The notes under the pieces were generated by a model. That model was not told where the DNA came from. It was given only the letters and a program-made list of their open reading frames with translations, and searched no databases. Of a stretch of 64,000 nt of DNA, positions 41,230 through 54,605 are shown piece by piece. The position numbers were made by a program, and so were the translations under genes. The DNA lies in assembly GCF_963583255.1 (NCBI RefSeq), contig NC_084813.1, positions 24,148,953 through 24,212,952 on the forward strand, in the 5' to 3' direction. This DNA comes from Pyrus communis (taxonomy: Eukaryota; Streptophyta; Magnoliopsida; Rosales; Rosaceae). Position 1 is the stretch's first letter. Each line of letters begins with the position of its first letter.

Positions 41230-44200
41230 ATGGCGGAGACAGCGGCGGAGGCGAAGACATTGCCGGAGGCGGAGAAGAAGAAGGAGCAGAGCCTGCCGTT
41301 TTTCCAGCTCTTCTCCTTTGCAGACAAGTACGATTGGATGCTCATGATCTTCGGAAGCTTGGGCGCCGTCGTGCACGGTTCCTCCATGCCGCTGTTCTTC
41401 CTCATGTTCGGCGAAATGGTTAACGGGTTCGGCGAAAACCAAATGAATTTGCAGAAAATGACCGCCGAAGTAGCAAAGGTTCGCAGCCCATTTGTTCATT
41501 TCTCATATTTTTATAAAGAAAACGATTTCCGCACACCTAACTTTCTCTTCTGCACACCTCTGTTTATTTCCGTCTCAAATGCGCGAAATAAATAAATATG
41601 GATGTGCACAGTAGAAAATGAGTATGCGGAACTCATTTCCTTTCTCGAGATTTCGTCACGATTTCTCAGATTCCAGATCTGATCTTCTGTTGGTGATTGC
41701 AGTACGCTTTGTACTTTGTGTATCTCGGTCTCATAGTATGCGTAACATCCTACGCAGGTAAAACCTTCAAAATCCAACCTTTTTATTTTTTTAATTTTTA
41801 TCTCTTGCTGCAATGGAAATGTTGTTTTTTTATGACCAACTGCTCCGAGTCGTAGGAACTTCTTTGTAAAATAAAAGTAATGCAGCGTACTGTAGACGTT
41901 CCCGACCATCGCAAAGTGGAGAGCTTTGTTATCTTGGGTCGCCATTTTTTAGTCCTTGCTGTTGCTGGTCTTCGAGATCATACTTGTTGGACTTTAGTCC
42001 AGTCCAATCCAGTCCCACATGACTCGTGCATCACACTTCACGTGCACTGTTCCCTCCCCTAATTTTTCATTAATTAATAAGTTAATCCGTTGATTAATGA
42101 GGTTAAAGGTGATTAATTTATGTGATTTTTATTTGCAGAAATTGCATGCTGGATGTACACCGGCGAGAGGCAGGTGAGCACGCTGAGGAAGAAGTATCTG
42201 GAGGCGGTGCTGAAACAGGACGTCGGCTTCTTCGACACGGACGCCAGAACTGGGGACATTGTCTTCAGTATCTCGACGGACACTCTTCTGGTCCAAGATG
42301 CCATCAGCGAGAAGGTTTCCATCTTTGCCAATTTACATTTTGCTCCCTTTTAGAATCTCCCTAAGCATTTCTTCTTTTCCTTCTCATCTAATCGTCGAGA
42401 AGTGATTTCCACGCATTTTTGTTATGCACACGTTTGTTTATTTTCGGAGTTTTTTGCTTGATTAAATCAAAAGAGAATCGAGAGACGGAAACAAATATCG
42501 TTGTGTAGAAGAAAATCATCTCCCATGTGGAGCAAAATCTAGTCTTTGGGAGTGTTAAATTTGTAAATGGGGCTTATCTAGAGAATTTTTTTCAATTTGT
42601 CCGGAACACGGGACAGGAAACCATATGTTATTAAGTGATGGAGATTTTTTTCAAATGTTTCTCTTACATATGACGTATTTGCCCGTGTTCTGAATACATG
42701 GATATTTGGGCATGCATCAATGCGGGGCCCACTACCTAATCCCTGCGCACGTTAGCAAGGACTGGCTTAACGTGCGTGGTGATGCCCCTATGATTATTCC
42801 TCGCATTTTTTTGGCGATTTTGATTTGTCCTTAAATGTTTGATGTTGAAAGGTCATATCCAGTAGGTGGATGTTAAGTTAATTCTATGATGTTTTATTAT
42901 TTAATTTAATTTATGGTATTTCTGTTTGTTTGTTTTGATTTAGGTGGGGAACTTCATACACTATCTATCTACATTTCTGGCAGGCCTGGTGGTAGGGTTT
43001 GTATCAGCATGGAGGCTGGCGCTGCTGAGTATTGCCGTGATTCCGGGAATCGTTTTTGCTGGCGGCTTATATGCCTATACACTCACTGGCCTCACGTCCA
43101 AGAGCCGCCAGTCGTATGCAAATGCAGGGATAGTGGCTGATCAGGTGAAGTTTTACAACTTAATACAAATGTGTAACTGTTTTTCTTAAGTAAATTTTCA
43201 TTCTTGGTGATTATATGGTTTCGAAAATAGGGTTCGATCAATCAACATTTGGTGTGATTACGACGATTTTATAGTATGATATTTGTTTTCGTGGCCTAAT
43301 TTTGTAAGGTTTTCTGTGTGCCTAGGCCATTGCGCAAGTTCGGACAGTTTATTCCTATGTTGGTGAAAGCAAGGCCCTCAATTCGTATTCAGATGCCATA
43401 CAGAACACTTTGCAGCTTGGTTACAAGGCCGGAATGGCCAAAGGTCTTGGCCTAGGGTGCACCTACGGCATTGCTTGTATGTCATGGGCACTTGTTTACT
43501 GGTACGCTGGTGTGTTTATCCGAAATGGGCAGACTGATGGAGGGAAAGCGTTCACTGCCATTTTCTCAGCCATTGTTGGTGGCATGTAAGATTCTAAGCC
43601 AAGAACTTTCATCTCTCTTATATTATCCTTTTCAGGTCAATAAGCTTCTTGATGTTAATATGATCACTTGAATGTTACAGAAGCTTGGGTCAGTCATTTT
43701 CGAACCTCGGGGCCTTTAGCAAAGGTAAATCGGCTGGATACAAGTTGATGGAGATAATTAAGCAAAAGCCAACCATAGTTCAAGACCCCTTGGAAGGAAA
43801 GTGCTTGTCGGATGTTAGTGGCAATATAGAATTCAAGGAAGTAACCTTCAGCTACCCTTCGAGGCCAGATGTTATTATCTTCCGAAATTTTTCAATCTTC
43901 TTTCCAGCCGGGAAGACTGTGGCTGTTGTTGGCGGCAGTGGTTCAGGGAAGAGCACTGTTGTCTCTCTAATCGAAAGATTCTACGATCCTAACCAGGGTA
44001 AGTTAGAGGCTTTTCGTAATTGGAGATGCTGGTTTGAAAGTCTATGATGCTTGATGAAAGGAAATATCTAACATTTCTTGTTGGTAAGCAGGGCAGGTTT
44101 TGATCGATAGCGTGGACATAAAAACGCTGCAATTGAAATGGTTGCGTGATCAGATTGGGCTTGTAAACCAGGAACCGGCACTCTTTGCTACAACGATACT

Positions 44201-47200
44201 TGAGAACATTCTCTATGGAAAGCCCGATGCAACAATGGAAGATGTTGAAGTTGCAGCTTCTTCAGCGAATGCTCACAGTTTCATCACCTTGCTTCCAAAG
44301 GGATATAACACTCAGGTTGGTGTCGATAATTCACTGAAAGTACCTTGGCTATGTGTAAACGCTATGCATTCTTCCCCGTCTTAACATTTTTAACTTGTGA
44401 GAATTCAGGTAGGAGAGCGAGGAGTTCAACTCTCTGGTGGTCAAAAGCAGAGGATTGCAATTGCCAGAGCTATGTTGAAAAATCCAAAGATCCTCCTCCT
44501 TGACGAAGCTACCAGTGCCCTTGATGCAAGCTCGGAGAGCATTGTTCAAGAAGCTTTGGATCGTCTCATGGTCGGAAGGACAACTGTTATTGTGGCACAT
44601 CGCCTTTCCACTATTAGAAATGTTGATAGCATTGCAGTTATACAACAAGGCCAAGTTGTCGAGACAGGTACACATGAAGAACTGATTGCTAAAGCAGGGG
44701 CATATGCTTCTCTAATTCGATTCCAAGAGATGGTTGGGAACAGAGACTTCAGGAACCCATCTACTCGCTGCTCGCGTTCATCACGTCTAAGCCACTCATT
44801 GTCAACGAAGTCTTTAAGCCTCCGGTCTGGCAGCTTAAGGAACTTGAGCTATTCGTACAGTACAGGTGCTGATGGGCGGATAGAGATGATTTCAAATGCT
44901 GAAACAGACAGGAAAACTCGAGCTCCTAAGAACTATTTCTTCCGGCTTCTGAAGCTAAACGCTCCTGAATGGCCCTATTCAATAATGGCCGCTATAGGAT
45001 CAGTACTCTCTGGGTTTATCGGTCCAACATTTGCTATTCTAATGGGCAACATGATTGAGGTTTTCTACTATAGAAACCCAGCCTCAATGGAAAGGAAGAC
45101 AAAGGAATATGTTTTCATGTACGTTGGAGTGGGACTATACGCCGTGGTTGCATATTTGATACAGCATTACTTCTTCAGCATCATGGGAGAGAACCTCACT
45201 ACTAGAGTGAGAAGGATGATGCTTGCAGGTATAAACAATTAGTCTTTCTATCGACTCGTTATATCGCCTTGAATTCTTGAGCATACGTTCAACTATTTTA
45301 TTCAGCTATATACACCATACATTCATATAGTTTAGTATTTTTCGTTAATTCGCTTTGAAGTTTATGTCTTTTGATTTGCATAATTTACTTGTTTTTCTTC
45401 AGCAATCTTGAGGAATGAAGTTGGATGGTTTGATGAGGAGGAGCACAACTCTAACCTTCTAACAGCTAAATTGGCGACGGATGCTGCTGATGTGAAATCA
45501 GCTGTTTCTGAGAGGATATCTGTGATATTGCAGAACATGACTTCACTCCTCACTTCATTCATTGTTGCCTTCATAGTGGAATGGAGAGTATCCCTGCTCA
45601 TTTTAGCAACCTTCCCTCTTCTGGTGCTAGCCAACTTTGCTCAGGTACACTTCACACTCTCAACTCACTTTACTAAAAAGAAATTTACCTAAACCTGGAT
45701 GACACGGTGACGGTATCGCCAGTCAACCGTGCACTGTCATGCATGTTAACTTTTACTATGATAATGTGTGATTGGTTTAGTATACGGCCTCTATGGCTTG
45801 CCAACTATGTTTTAGTGACTCACTTTGAGAGAAATTTACTCTCGGAATGTCATTGTGTCTGTATTACAAGTCAATTGCTCACTATTATTTGTTTAAACTT
45901 TTTCTAGTCATGTGCCTATGTCACTAGTTAATCACATAACTTCAAGTGCTTTAACTTTTCCGCATTTCATGTGCATGAAAGTTCTTCTGCACCACACCAA
46001 GATAAGAAAGTGGAAGCATTTTTTTATCTCCTCCCTCTCTTCTTTTCGTATTTATAACACCAAAACATATTTCCCTTGAAAATTGCAAGCTTTATGCACC
46101 CAAAAAGAGAAATGCTAGCTTTTTACTTTGGTGGGTTGACCCAAAGTCCTGCAGAAGCATATGGGTATGGTCTATGTAATATTTTTATGTCTATGTAATA
46201 TTTTTATTGCATCTACCTTCACACCCCATGGAATCTTAAACTTCACCCAAACCCTACCATTAAACGACAATAGAATACTGCCACGTGTCACCACCCACTG
46301 CACTGCACGTGCCTCCCTCCGAGCCTTGTGCACGTTAACTCTTGGAAAATGGTCGCAAAAAGTTAAAATGTGAAATACCAAAGATTCCTTGAAAGCATCC
46401 CTTCTTCCAAGCTGCTAACTAGTAACTAAGTAGTCTATATGTTGCTTATTTTTCTCTAATGATTGTATATTTAGCAGTTATATTTGACTTCAAAGCGTTA
46501 TCTTAAACTAATTACGTGTTATCTTAAACTAATCACGCGAGACACAAATTTAAATAGTAAGCGACGAGCTGGCACTGCACATCACAGAGCTACAGCTTAT
46601 ACTGTCATCTGTCTGAATTTATAGGCCCCAAAATTTGTCACAATAATTTATACTTTTCCTTTTTTTTTTTAACTGAAAACTCCCATGTGCTGAGAGTTAC
46701 AAGAGATACTATACTCCCGTGACCACATTGTGTAATATGGTAGATTCCTTTTACTTTTTTCCAGAGATTTTTCTGATAGATTTCAGTCCTTGTCCTTTGT
46801 TTTGTTGTTTTTGGTGGGCCCGCTTTGAGTAAGTAACTAACCCGTCAAAAGAGAAAAACTTACCTACACCTGAGATGACACTGAAGCATTGCCATGTGTT
46901 TTTTACTTTGTTTTGTTTTTTTTGGGTTTTGTGTAAGTAATGAGTTGGTAACTTGGTCGAAGGAGTGAAACTTACTAGCAACTGGAATGACACGGTGCCA
47001 GTATGGCCTGGCGTTGGCGTTATCATGTGTTTTAACTTTTCTGCTGAAGACCTCACCAAATTGTATCAAGAAATAACTATCAACCATCAAGCCAACAAAG
47101 AACAGAACAAACTCTAACTAAATGGAAATTTCTGTTAGTAAAGAACCTTATTAGTTATTACTCATTTACGTAATGCAGTTTACTGACTGTTTAATTCTGC

Positions 47201-48426
47201 AATTGTGCGTTATGCAGCAACTTTCTTTGAAGGGCTTTGCTGGAGACACAGCCAAGGCTCATGCAAAGACGAGCATGATTGCTGGGGAGGGAGTGAGCAA
47301 CATTCGGACAGTCGCCGCCTTCAATGCCCAAAACAAGATCCTATCTCTGTTCTGCCATGAGCTCCGTCTCCCACTGCTGGGAAGCCTCCGCCGCAGCCAA
47401 ACTGCTGGCGTCCTATTTGGCATTTCTCAGTTTGCTCTCCATGCCTCTGAAGCTCTCATTTTGTGGTACGGTGCCCACCTCGTTAGCAAAGGTGTCTCCA
47501 CCTTCTCGAAAGTTATTAAGGTTTTCATTGTCCTTGTTGTAACGGCGAATTCAGTTGCTGAAACTGTCAGCCTTGCCCCGGAGATTATCAGGGGCGGTGA
47601 AGCAGTTGGTTCGGTATTTTCAATCCTTGATCGTCAAACAAGGATTGACCCGGATGACCCTGAGGCTGAGGTGGTCGAATCAGTTCGCGGAGAAATTGAA
47701 CTTAGGCATGTTGATTTTGCATATCCATCGCGACCTGATATCATGGTGTTCAAAGATTTTAGTCTCAGAATCCGAACTGGCCACAGCCAAGCGCTTGTCG
47801 GAGCTAGTGGTTCGGGAAAGAGTTCCGTGATTGCATTGATCGAGCGATTTTATGATCCACTAGTTGGTAAAGTAATGATCGATGGCAAGGACATCCGCCG
47901 GTTGAACTTGAAGTCTCTTCGGTTGAAAATTGGACTGGTGCAACAAGAACCAGCCCTGTTTGCAGCAAGCATCTTTGAAAACATTGCCTACGGCAAAGAA
48001 GGCGCATCCGAAGCAGAAGTAATCGAAGCTGCACGTACTGCTAACGTGCATGGTTTCGTTAGCGGATTGCCTGATGGATACAAAACCCCGGTTGGGGAGC
48101 GAGGAGTTCAGCTCTCCGGTGGACAAAAACAAAGAATTGCGATCGCAAGGGCGGTGCTCAAGGACCCTAGAATACTCTTGTTAGATGAGGCCACAAGCGC
48201 ACTTGATGCTGAATCAGAATGTGTGCTGCAAGAAGCACTCGAGAGGCTAATGAGGGGCCGCACCACCGTGCTTGTTGCCCACCGTTTGTCGACAATTAGA
48301 GGGGTGGACAGCATTGGCGTGGTGCAAGACGGGCGCATTGTGGAACACGGCAGCCATTCGGAACTAGTGAGCCGCCCCGACGGAGCTTACTCAAGGCTGT
48401 TGCAGCTGCAAAATCATCACGTATGA
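41230..48426 (+). CDS. ABCB19: ABCB19-like auxin-exporting ABC transporter, 10 exons
   Basis: Exons: 41230-41478, 41703-41757, 42139-42314, 42944-43144, 43326-43585, 43681-43997, 44092-44315, 44409-45228, 45403-45644 and 47218-48426, all GT-AG, giving 1,250 residues (Arabidopsis ABCB19 has 1,252). Full transporter TMD-NBD-TMD-NBD. NBD1 has Walker [10 protein letters not shown] (about 398), signature LSGGQ (about 502) and Walker B ILLLDE (about 522-527). NBD2 has GASGSGKSS (about 1043), LSGGQ (about 1147) and LLLDE (about 1168-1172). The linker carries the [36 protein letters not shown] serine-rich stretch typical of ABCB19. Known role: plasma-membrane auxin efflux; brassinosteroid export has also been reported. 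Splicing at 43585/43681 gives Ile where Arabidopsis has Met (GGISLGQ). Intron 9 is unusually long (1.57 kb). The frame is intact throughout. Confidence 0.95.
45690..47045 (+). repeat. Three related blocks in intron 9 of ABCB19
   Basis: Segments near 45690-45765, 46845-46910 and 46965-47045 share 'aacttac...gatgacacggtg' or 'ctggaatgacacggtgccag', followed by 'tcatgtgttttaactttt'-like text. This suggests an old repeated element or tandem duplication inside the intron. The intron otherwise contains AT-rich non-coding DNA. Confidence 0.45.
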
Positions 48427-49196
48427 GAAGAGTTTTGGTCAAAATCAAGCATGCATGCATGGATGGCCTTGTTGGGTGTTAATTATGTGTGTCCCCTATT
48501 AATTTTTATGCATCCACCATTTTTCTTAGTTTGTAGATATTGGCAAATATGTCTGAACAATTTCTCTCTAATCTCTAATCGAGTAGCAAGTATTATATTA
48601 TTAATCAAATATCATATCTTTCCTTTCTCCTTTTTGAGAAGCTTTCCTCAGCCATTCTTTTCCCATTGCATGTGTTTCCGACTTTTATATATTTTTCGTT
48701 TCCTATTAAGGACATGTCTTTTTAAATGTGACAATTTTAGATACGATATAGAATTTACAGAATTAAAGGACATACTAAAACTCGTGGGATTATAAGATCT
48801 CTGATGTATACGCAGTTAACATGATTAACATTGTTAAACGAATGTTGGTAAACCTAAACACGACTCATTGACGCCCGTACTTTACTAGGGATTAAAGGTT
48901 GAGGCCTACAAAAATGCAAGGCTGCCTCTTAATAATAAAATGGAGACACATTCATTTGTAGCAGATGGTGTGAATGTGAAGCTTGAGAATCTGCAGCAGT
49001 ACTGATGACAATAATGAAACCACTTGTTTTGCAAAGCAAAGCAATATTTTTAATTATTTACTCTTTTCCCCCGTTCTATTAGTGAAGTTGTGAGGCCCCA
49101 ACACTTTTCAATTCATTGAGTGCCCCGATACTTGTATATTTTGAGGACTCCCTTTTTCTGAATTATGTGCAGTAAATTAATGGGTTTCCAGAAAAA
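48427..49196. other. 3' flank of ABCB19; no gene seen
   Basis: Presumed 3' UTR followed by AT-rich DNA. The frame at 48451-48795 is T-rich and unsupported. Confidence 0.4.
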
Positions 49197-49341
49197 GGAT
49201 GTGCTATTTACACTATCATTTTTATTTTTTACATATTTTTTTTACATTTCGATCGTCGAATTTGATGAATTGAAAAAGATCAATGAAAAAAAAATTGGTA
49301 TGTAAGATGTAAAAATGAGTGTGTGAATAACATTATTCTTC
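49197..49341. mobile_element. Short MITE, family copy 1
   Basis: The ends 'ggatgtgctatttacact' and the complement of 'gagtgtgtgaataacattat' bound a core with 'tgaattgaaaaagatcaatga'. The core and ends match the element at 50.10 kb. Confidence 0.5.
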
Positions 49342-49744
49342 CATAAATATCCTGTCGATATTCAAACATCTGAAAGATAAAACTAGATAAAATACTAAAT
49401 TCATAATTTCATTAAAAAAGAAAAAGAAAAAAAAAGGCTTTCAAAGGAGGTCTTCTGATAATTTTACAGTTTGAATATTTCGTTGAGTTGGCAGTCGGAC
49501 ATTTGAGAGAGTAAAAAAGAGGGGCAGGGCATGGCAAGGAGAAAGATGACATGCATCATGTGTTTCTCAGTGGACAGTCTCAATTATATTTTTTCTGCAC
49601 TCTCTTGTATGTACAAATAATGATACAATTGAATGTGGCATAACAATTAACTAGGGTTTTTTCAGGTCTCTCATTACACCTTCTAGGTACACACACTATT
49701 GAATCTTTGACAAGTTTTAACCTGTTTTGGATTGTTGTAAGAAG

Positions 49745-49830
49745 TTGTTAGCTTAGATGGTTAAGAGAATTCACTCATGCATTTAAAGTTTTGAGTTCGA
49801 TTCTCTCTCTTTCTCCCCTCCACCATATTG
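49745..49830 (+). mobile_element. tRNA-derived SINE-like head
   Basis: An A-box-like 'tagcttagatggttaagag' (from 49749) and a B-box-like 'gagttcgattc' (49793-49803) are spaced as in tRNA-derived Pol III promoters. The cloverleaf does not close, so a functional tRNA is not called. A pyrimidine-rich stretch follows. No clear target duplication. Confidence 0.4.
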
Positions 49831-50097
49831 AGTGTAAGAAGAAACTATTTTGAATTGCTTCTGGAATGACTAAAAGTATTTTGAAACAAACTAAAAGTTT
49901 GTGATGCTTGTTTGCAGAAAAAAAACTTTTAAAATGTTTATGATTCATAGAATTGATGTTTTCCAGAAAAACACCTTGTGAAAGGTAATTCTAACAAGGG
50001 AAGTGATTTTCACACATTTTTTAGCCTCTTACAAACTCCTGCATAATCTTGACTGTTGATGCCATTTGATTTATTTAACTCAATTGTCATCAATAAA

Positions 50098-50250
50098 GGG
50101 TAGTGCTATCCACACTTAGTTTTACTTTTCACACATATCCTTCTCAATTTCCGGCTGTCAGATCGAATGAATTGAAAAAGATCAATGACCTAAAATTAAT
50201 AACGGTGTGGGGAGGTAAAAATGAGTGTGTAAATAATATTATCCTAAATA
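50098..50250. mobile_element. Short MITE, family copy 2
   Basis: The ends 'gggtagtgctatccacactt' and the complement of 'gagtgtgtaaataatattat' enclose the same 'gaatgaattgaaaaagatca' core as at 49.2 kb. Confidence 0.55.
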
Positions 50251-50723
50251 AAAAGAGGTGTGAAAATTATTGAGAATGAATCTGACATTGTCAATTGCCT
50301 ATAGGTTTAATTGTAGAACATTGAATGTTTTATAGTAGCAGATCATGTTGTCTCACATGTGAAGTTCAACGATTACACATGCTCCACGTCACTCCATTTG
50401 TGTTGTCCATGTGTTATGCTTGAAAATTTGCCACACGTAAGAGGACGTGTTGGGAATCAATCTCACATTAACGGGAGAAGAGATCTTACATGAACTTATA
50501 AATAATTTAATTTACTTATCATACTGTCAATTAGTTTTACAGTGAAAACCTAACTTCTTCAAAAATCACTTCCATTCTAACAACTCATGAGTAAAAGTAC
50601 TTATATATACTTGGCTGTATTGAGACTGGAAATAGAAAAGGACAAGTGAAGATGGTGAAAACGAAAGTGATAATGAAAGGGAAGAAATTGGAAGGTAGCT
50701 TTAGATTCTTGAGGGTCCCTTTA

Positions 50724-51071
50724 GGGCTGGTTTGGTATTGCTGTGCTTTGAAAAAAAACTGCTTCTGCTGTGCTGTGAGAATAAGCAGCTGTGAAATAAA
50801 GCAGCAGAGTGTTTGGTAAACTTTTTTGTAAAAGTGCTTTTGAAAAAAAAAAAAAAAACAGTATTAGAGTGTTTGGTAAACTTTTATGTAAAACAGATGT
50901 GAAAAAAAGCCGGTTTTTCAAAGCTGGGTTTTGCAGCTTCTTGTTTTTGGCTTTTTTTCACCCAAAACTGTGAAAAAAAGCTGAAGCTGAGTGTTTACCA
51001 AACACAAAAACAGCTCCCAGCTTTTTTTTATAGCAGCTTTTTTCAGAATCACCTCAGTACCAAACCAGGTC
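50724..51071. mobile_element. Tourist-like (PIF/Harbinger) MITE, 348 bp
   Basis: The inverted ends are GGGCTGGTTTGGTATTG and the complement of CAGTACCAAACCAGGTC. TTA lies on both sides (50721-50723 and 51072-51074). The core is rich in 'agcagctt' and 'gtgaaaaaaagc' motifs and includes a direct repeat 'gagtgtttggtaaactttt' (about 50808 and 50865). Boundaries are precise. Confidence 0.85.
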
Positions 51072-51074
51072 TTA

Positions 51075-53662
51075 TTCATGTTTCTGCTTCTGCTTCTGGT
51101 TCTGCTTCTGCAGGAGAAGATAGAGAGGTATGACTGTTTCAGTGTTGACTGCTATGTATGTATGCATGGCAAAGGTCACAGGGTCTACCCCATCTCTCAG
51201 GCCGTACCATTTTATCGCCTTTCATTGGCAAGAATTTCAATCACAGGATCTTGTGATGAAAGATGCAATGGATGTCCTTGTTACTTATGAGTGGTTTTCA
51301 CCAACCCTAATGATTTGGGACCCGTTTTATGAGTGGTTTTGATGAAGAACACTTGGTAGATATGAATTCATGCAACAATTAGATCCACGTAGGAGTCTTA
51401 AAATTTTGAATTTTATGTTTGAGAAATTGGTTGGAGAAGGGATTTTACCAATCTCAGTTATCAAACTGATAAAAAAAAACAAATAACGATATTCGAGAAG
51501 TTAATTAAATTTCTTTCGTGTTCTTTTATTAATCAAATCTCCAAATCCTAATACGATTTAGACTATCAATTTTAGTTTCTCATTTCAAGTAGATTTTTAG
51601 GATTGATCCCTACGTAAAGTCTTAGCAGCTCTTATGCTTATCTACGCGACACAAAAAACAAATTAATAAACACAAGCAGATATTACTGCCGGTTGAAAAA
51701 ACACATTGTCTTGTGCCAATGATTTATATCTTGCTAAGCAAACTAAGAAGGAGAATATCAAAGAGGAAGTTAACTAAACAGGGTACTTGATTCATCCCTT
51801 GTTTTGCAAGAGGAATTGAATTTAAACAACTTTCAATAATTGAGATGATATTATTAAAGAAGATAGATCAAGTGGGCAGGTCAGGGCAAGGCAATCCATA
51901 ACTTTAATTGAATCTGCAGAAGAAGAAGATAATTGTTGACATTGATGACCTGTCACCTGTCTGTGTGAAGGCCATGGCCAACCAATTATCTTCAATAATT
52001 CTATTAAGCTGCGCATGCACTACTATTTAGGTCAAAGTTTGATAAAGATAAGTACTCAGCATAAATATTTTTTAGGGTTTCATTCAAAGATTTTTTTAGG
52101 CTTTCATTGTCTATAAATTTGGTGGAGGGACGGGCGGGGTGTTTTTGGTGTAATGATCCTCTTCCCTTTGGGGGGGGGGGAGTAGATGCCTCGAAAATAA
52201 TCACTGTCGAAGAACTAATCTCGCTTAATCATTCTCCATTTAAAAAAAAATACAGCTAGCTAGCTTATGTTTTTATCAATTAATGGTTAATTTCAACTTT
52301 TTATGGATCATATTTTCGACTGCTTCGATTTGTCCTGATCCTCAGGTGAACAGTCCAAAGATAATATGTGTTCCCCATTGCTGCAATGATACATATGAAT
52401 TATTACAAAGGTGTTGCAGTACATCTGAGGGATTAAGAAAATGCTCCAAAATTCAAATTTCCATAGTTTGATAGAAAAGTTGATATAAGTTTTTAACTTA
52501 ATTGACGCGTTATATTGTCAAGTTACCAAAACTAGGTAAAAATTGACGATGAACATTATTTACAGTGCATCTAAGGTCTTGTGTTCGAATCTTTGATCTC
52601 CTAATATTGCTGGTATAATTACATTTTAGAAGACACTTCCATCAATAAATCCTACTTAATGAACAAAAAAAGAAAGGAATATGAGGAAACGCACAAGTTA
52701 TCGGTTGTTTTTGAAGAAAGGATGGGCCGGCTCTATTTGGTCAAGCTTATATTCTTTTTTACATTCAAAATCAGCCCTTCAAGCATTTGGGTCTCCATGA
52801 AACATGCCTGAGAAGGTAAACCTTGATTTTCTTGGGCTACACTTTGTGAGCCCCGAGTACCATGTAATTTGTTGGGTTTCCTTATTGCTTATGATTCAAA
52901 TCCCGAGTTGGTTCCAGTTTCCAAAACTCATGGCATGGAGAAATTCTTAGGTCCTTCGACCAAACAGTGATCGCCTGTGCAACAACAAACACAGGCAAGT
53001 GGAACCCTCTTGTATTGGGTTCCAACTTGGGCATGCTCTCACCGACCCTGATGCTAGGTGGCCAGCTTGTTTGAGTCCGTCGCTGAACAGGTGACAAGGT
53101 CTAGCAGGCGGACATTAGAATTTCTCCATATCATTCGTGTGTGCCTTTTGCAACTCTCAATACTTCATTTTCACAGGTAACGATTTCCACACTCCTCTTT
53201 TCTCGTATGCACTTCTCCAGTTGTTTCTATCTATTGAATTAACTTTGATTTGTGCAGGTGGAGAAAGGGAGGTTGTAGAAATCATTCCCATGTTAGTAAA
53301 TTGTGCCAAAAAATACAAAAGGAAAAAGTAGCCAATGAATAATCAGTGGCATAAATCCAGGGCCTAGTTTGAAAATGCAGCAGTCTCTGCATATATATTT
53401 CAGCATAAATTCAGTTAGGTGTGCGATTGATTCGAGAAACTATCATCATTGTAATTTAAACCCAAGTGCATGCGCATTCGAGGCCGGTGCATTCCATGCT
53501 TCTTTTCAAGTTTATTACAATTTAACATTCTTTTGAAGTTCATTACAGTATAACATTAACCGCGATTTGATTTCACAAATCTTGCGTCTTAGATACATCT
53601 TACTTCCGTAGAAAATTAAGATAACCAATTGAAACTTGATATCTTTGATGACCGTAATACCA
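51075..53662. other. Gene-free stretch
   Basis: No intact gene recognised. A G10 run sits at about 52171-52180. A retroposon-like tail (B-box-like 'gtgttcgaatctttgatctc', 'cctaatattgctggtataat') lies at about 52570-52620, akin to the one near position 220. A minus-strand frame at 52882-53097 lies in comparatively GC-rich DNA and may be an old coding remnant, but I cannot name it. Confidence 0.4.
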
Positions 53663-54505
53663 ATTGTCCACCATCCATTATTTTGGTATTTCCGTTAAAA
53701 ACTCCGTTAAGTGTTCTGGAACTCTTGGCTGGAAGTTTGGGCAATTTTTAAAGTTTTGTAACTCAGTCGTTTCTTAACCAAATTCGACCCATAATATATC
53801 AAAATGAATATAGGAAAGTGTAGAACATGATTATATCTATTTGGAAGCCCAATGGTTGCCGGAGATGGTAGAAAAATAACCTGAAAGGTGACTAGTCCGC
53901 TGAAAAACTGGAAAACTCGTCGGAAACTGGGTAAATTTTAAACATTCATAACTTCTTCAATACTCAACGAAATTGAGTGATTCAAGAACAAAAATAATAC
54001 TTTCCGACGAGAGGAAGAGAATGGTACCTTTATCGATGGCTAATTCGCCGTGTTTTGGCCGGAAAACGGCTAACTCGAGACCAAGATAGCCATTTTTGAG
54101 CCGTTTTCCGGCCAAACCACAGAGATTTGGCCATCAAGAAAGGTACCATTCTCTTTGTCTCGTCGAGAAGTATGATTTTTTTTTTTTGAATCACTCTATT
54201 TTGTTGAATATTGGAGAAGTTATGAATGTTTAAAGTTTACCCAATTTCCGGCAAGTTTTCCAGTTTTCCTGCGGACTAGTCACCTTTTAGGCTATTTTTC
54301 GGGCATCTGACAACCATTGGTCTTCCAAATAGGTATAATCTTGTTCTACACTTTCTATATTCATTTTGATATATTATGGGTTGAATTTAGTTAAGAAACG
54401 ATTCAGTTACGAAGCTTTGAAAGTTGCCCAAACTTTCGGCCAAAAACTTCAGTACACTTAATGGAGTTTTTAACGGAATGACCAAAATAATGGATAGTGG
54501 ACAAT
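53663..54505. mobile_element. Large palindromic (fold-back) element, ~0.84 kb
   Basis: Two arms of about 415 bp (53663 to about 54075 and about 54095 to 54505) are near reverse complements along almost their whole length around a centre near 54085 ('ttttggccggaaaacggct' against 'agccgttttccggccaaa'). Other paired landmarks are 'gaatggtacctttatc' with 'aaggtaccattctctt', 'gactagtccgc' with 'gcggactagtcacc', and 'ccgttaaaaactccgttaag' with 'ttaatggagtttttaacgga'. The right end continues to about 54600 with sequence shared with the start of the window. There is no coding capacity. Likely a fold-back transposon or long-TIR MITE. Confidence 0.85.
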
Positions 54506-54605
54506 CTCAGGGACCATTTCTATTGATTTTCAATCCCAGGGACCAAAGTGATGTGTTATGCAAATCTTAGAGACCATTTTGACTGAAAAGCCAACCTATA
54601 TTTCA

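Noticed and set aside
48451..48795. 114-residue frame after ABCB19
   Set aside because: Phe/Leu-rich translation of T-rich 3' flank with no recognisable domain.
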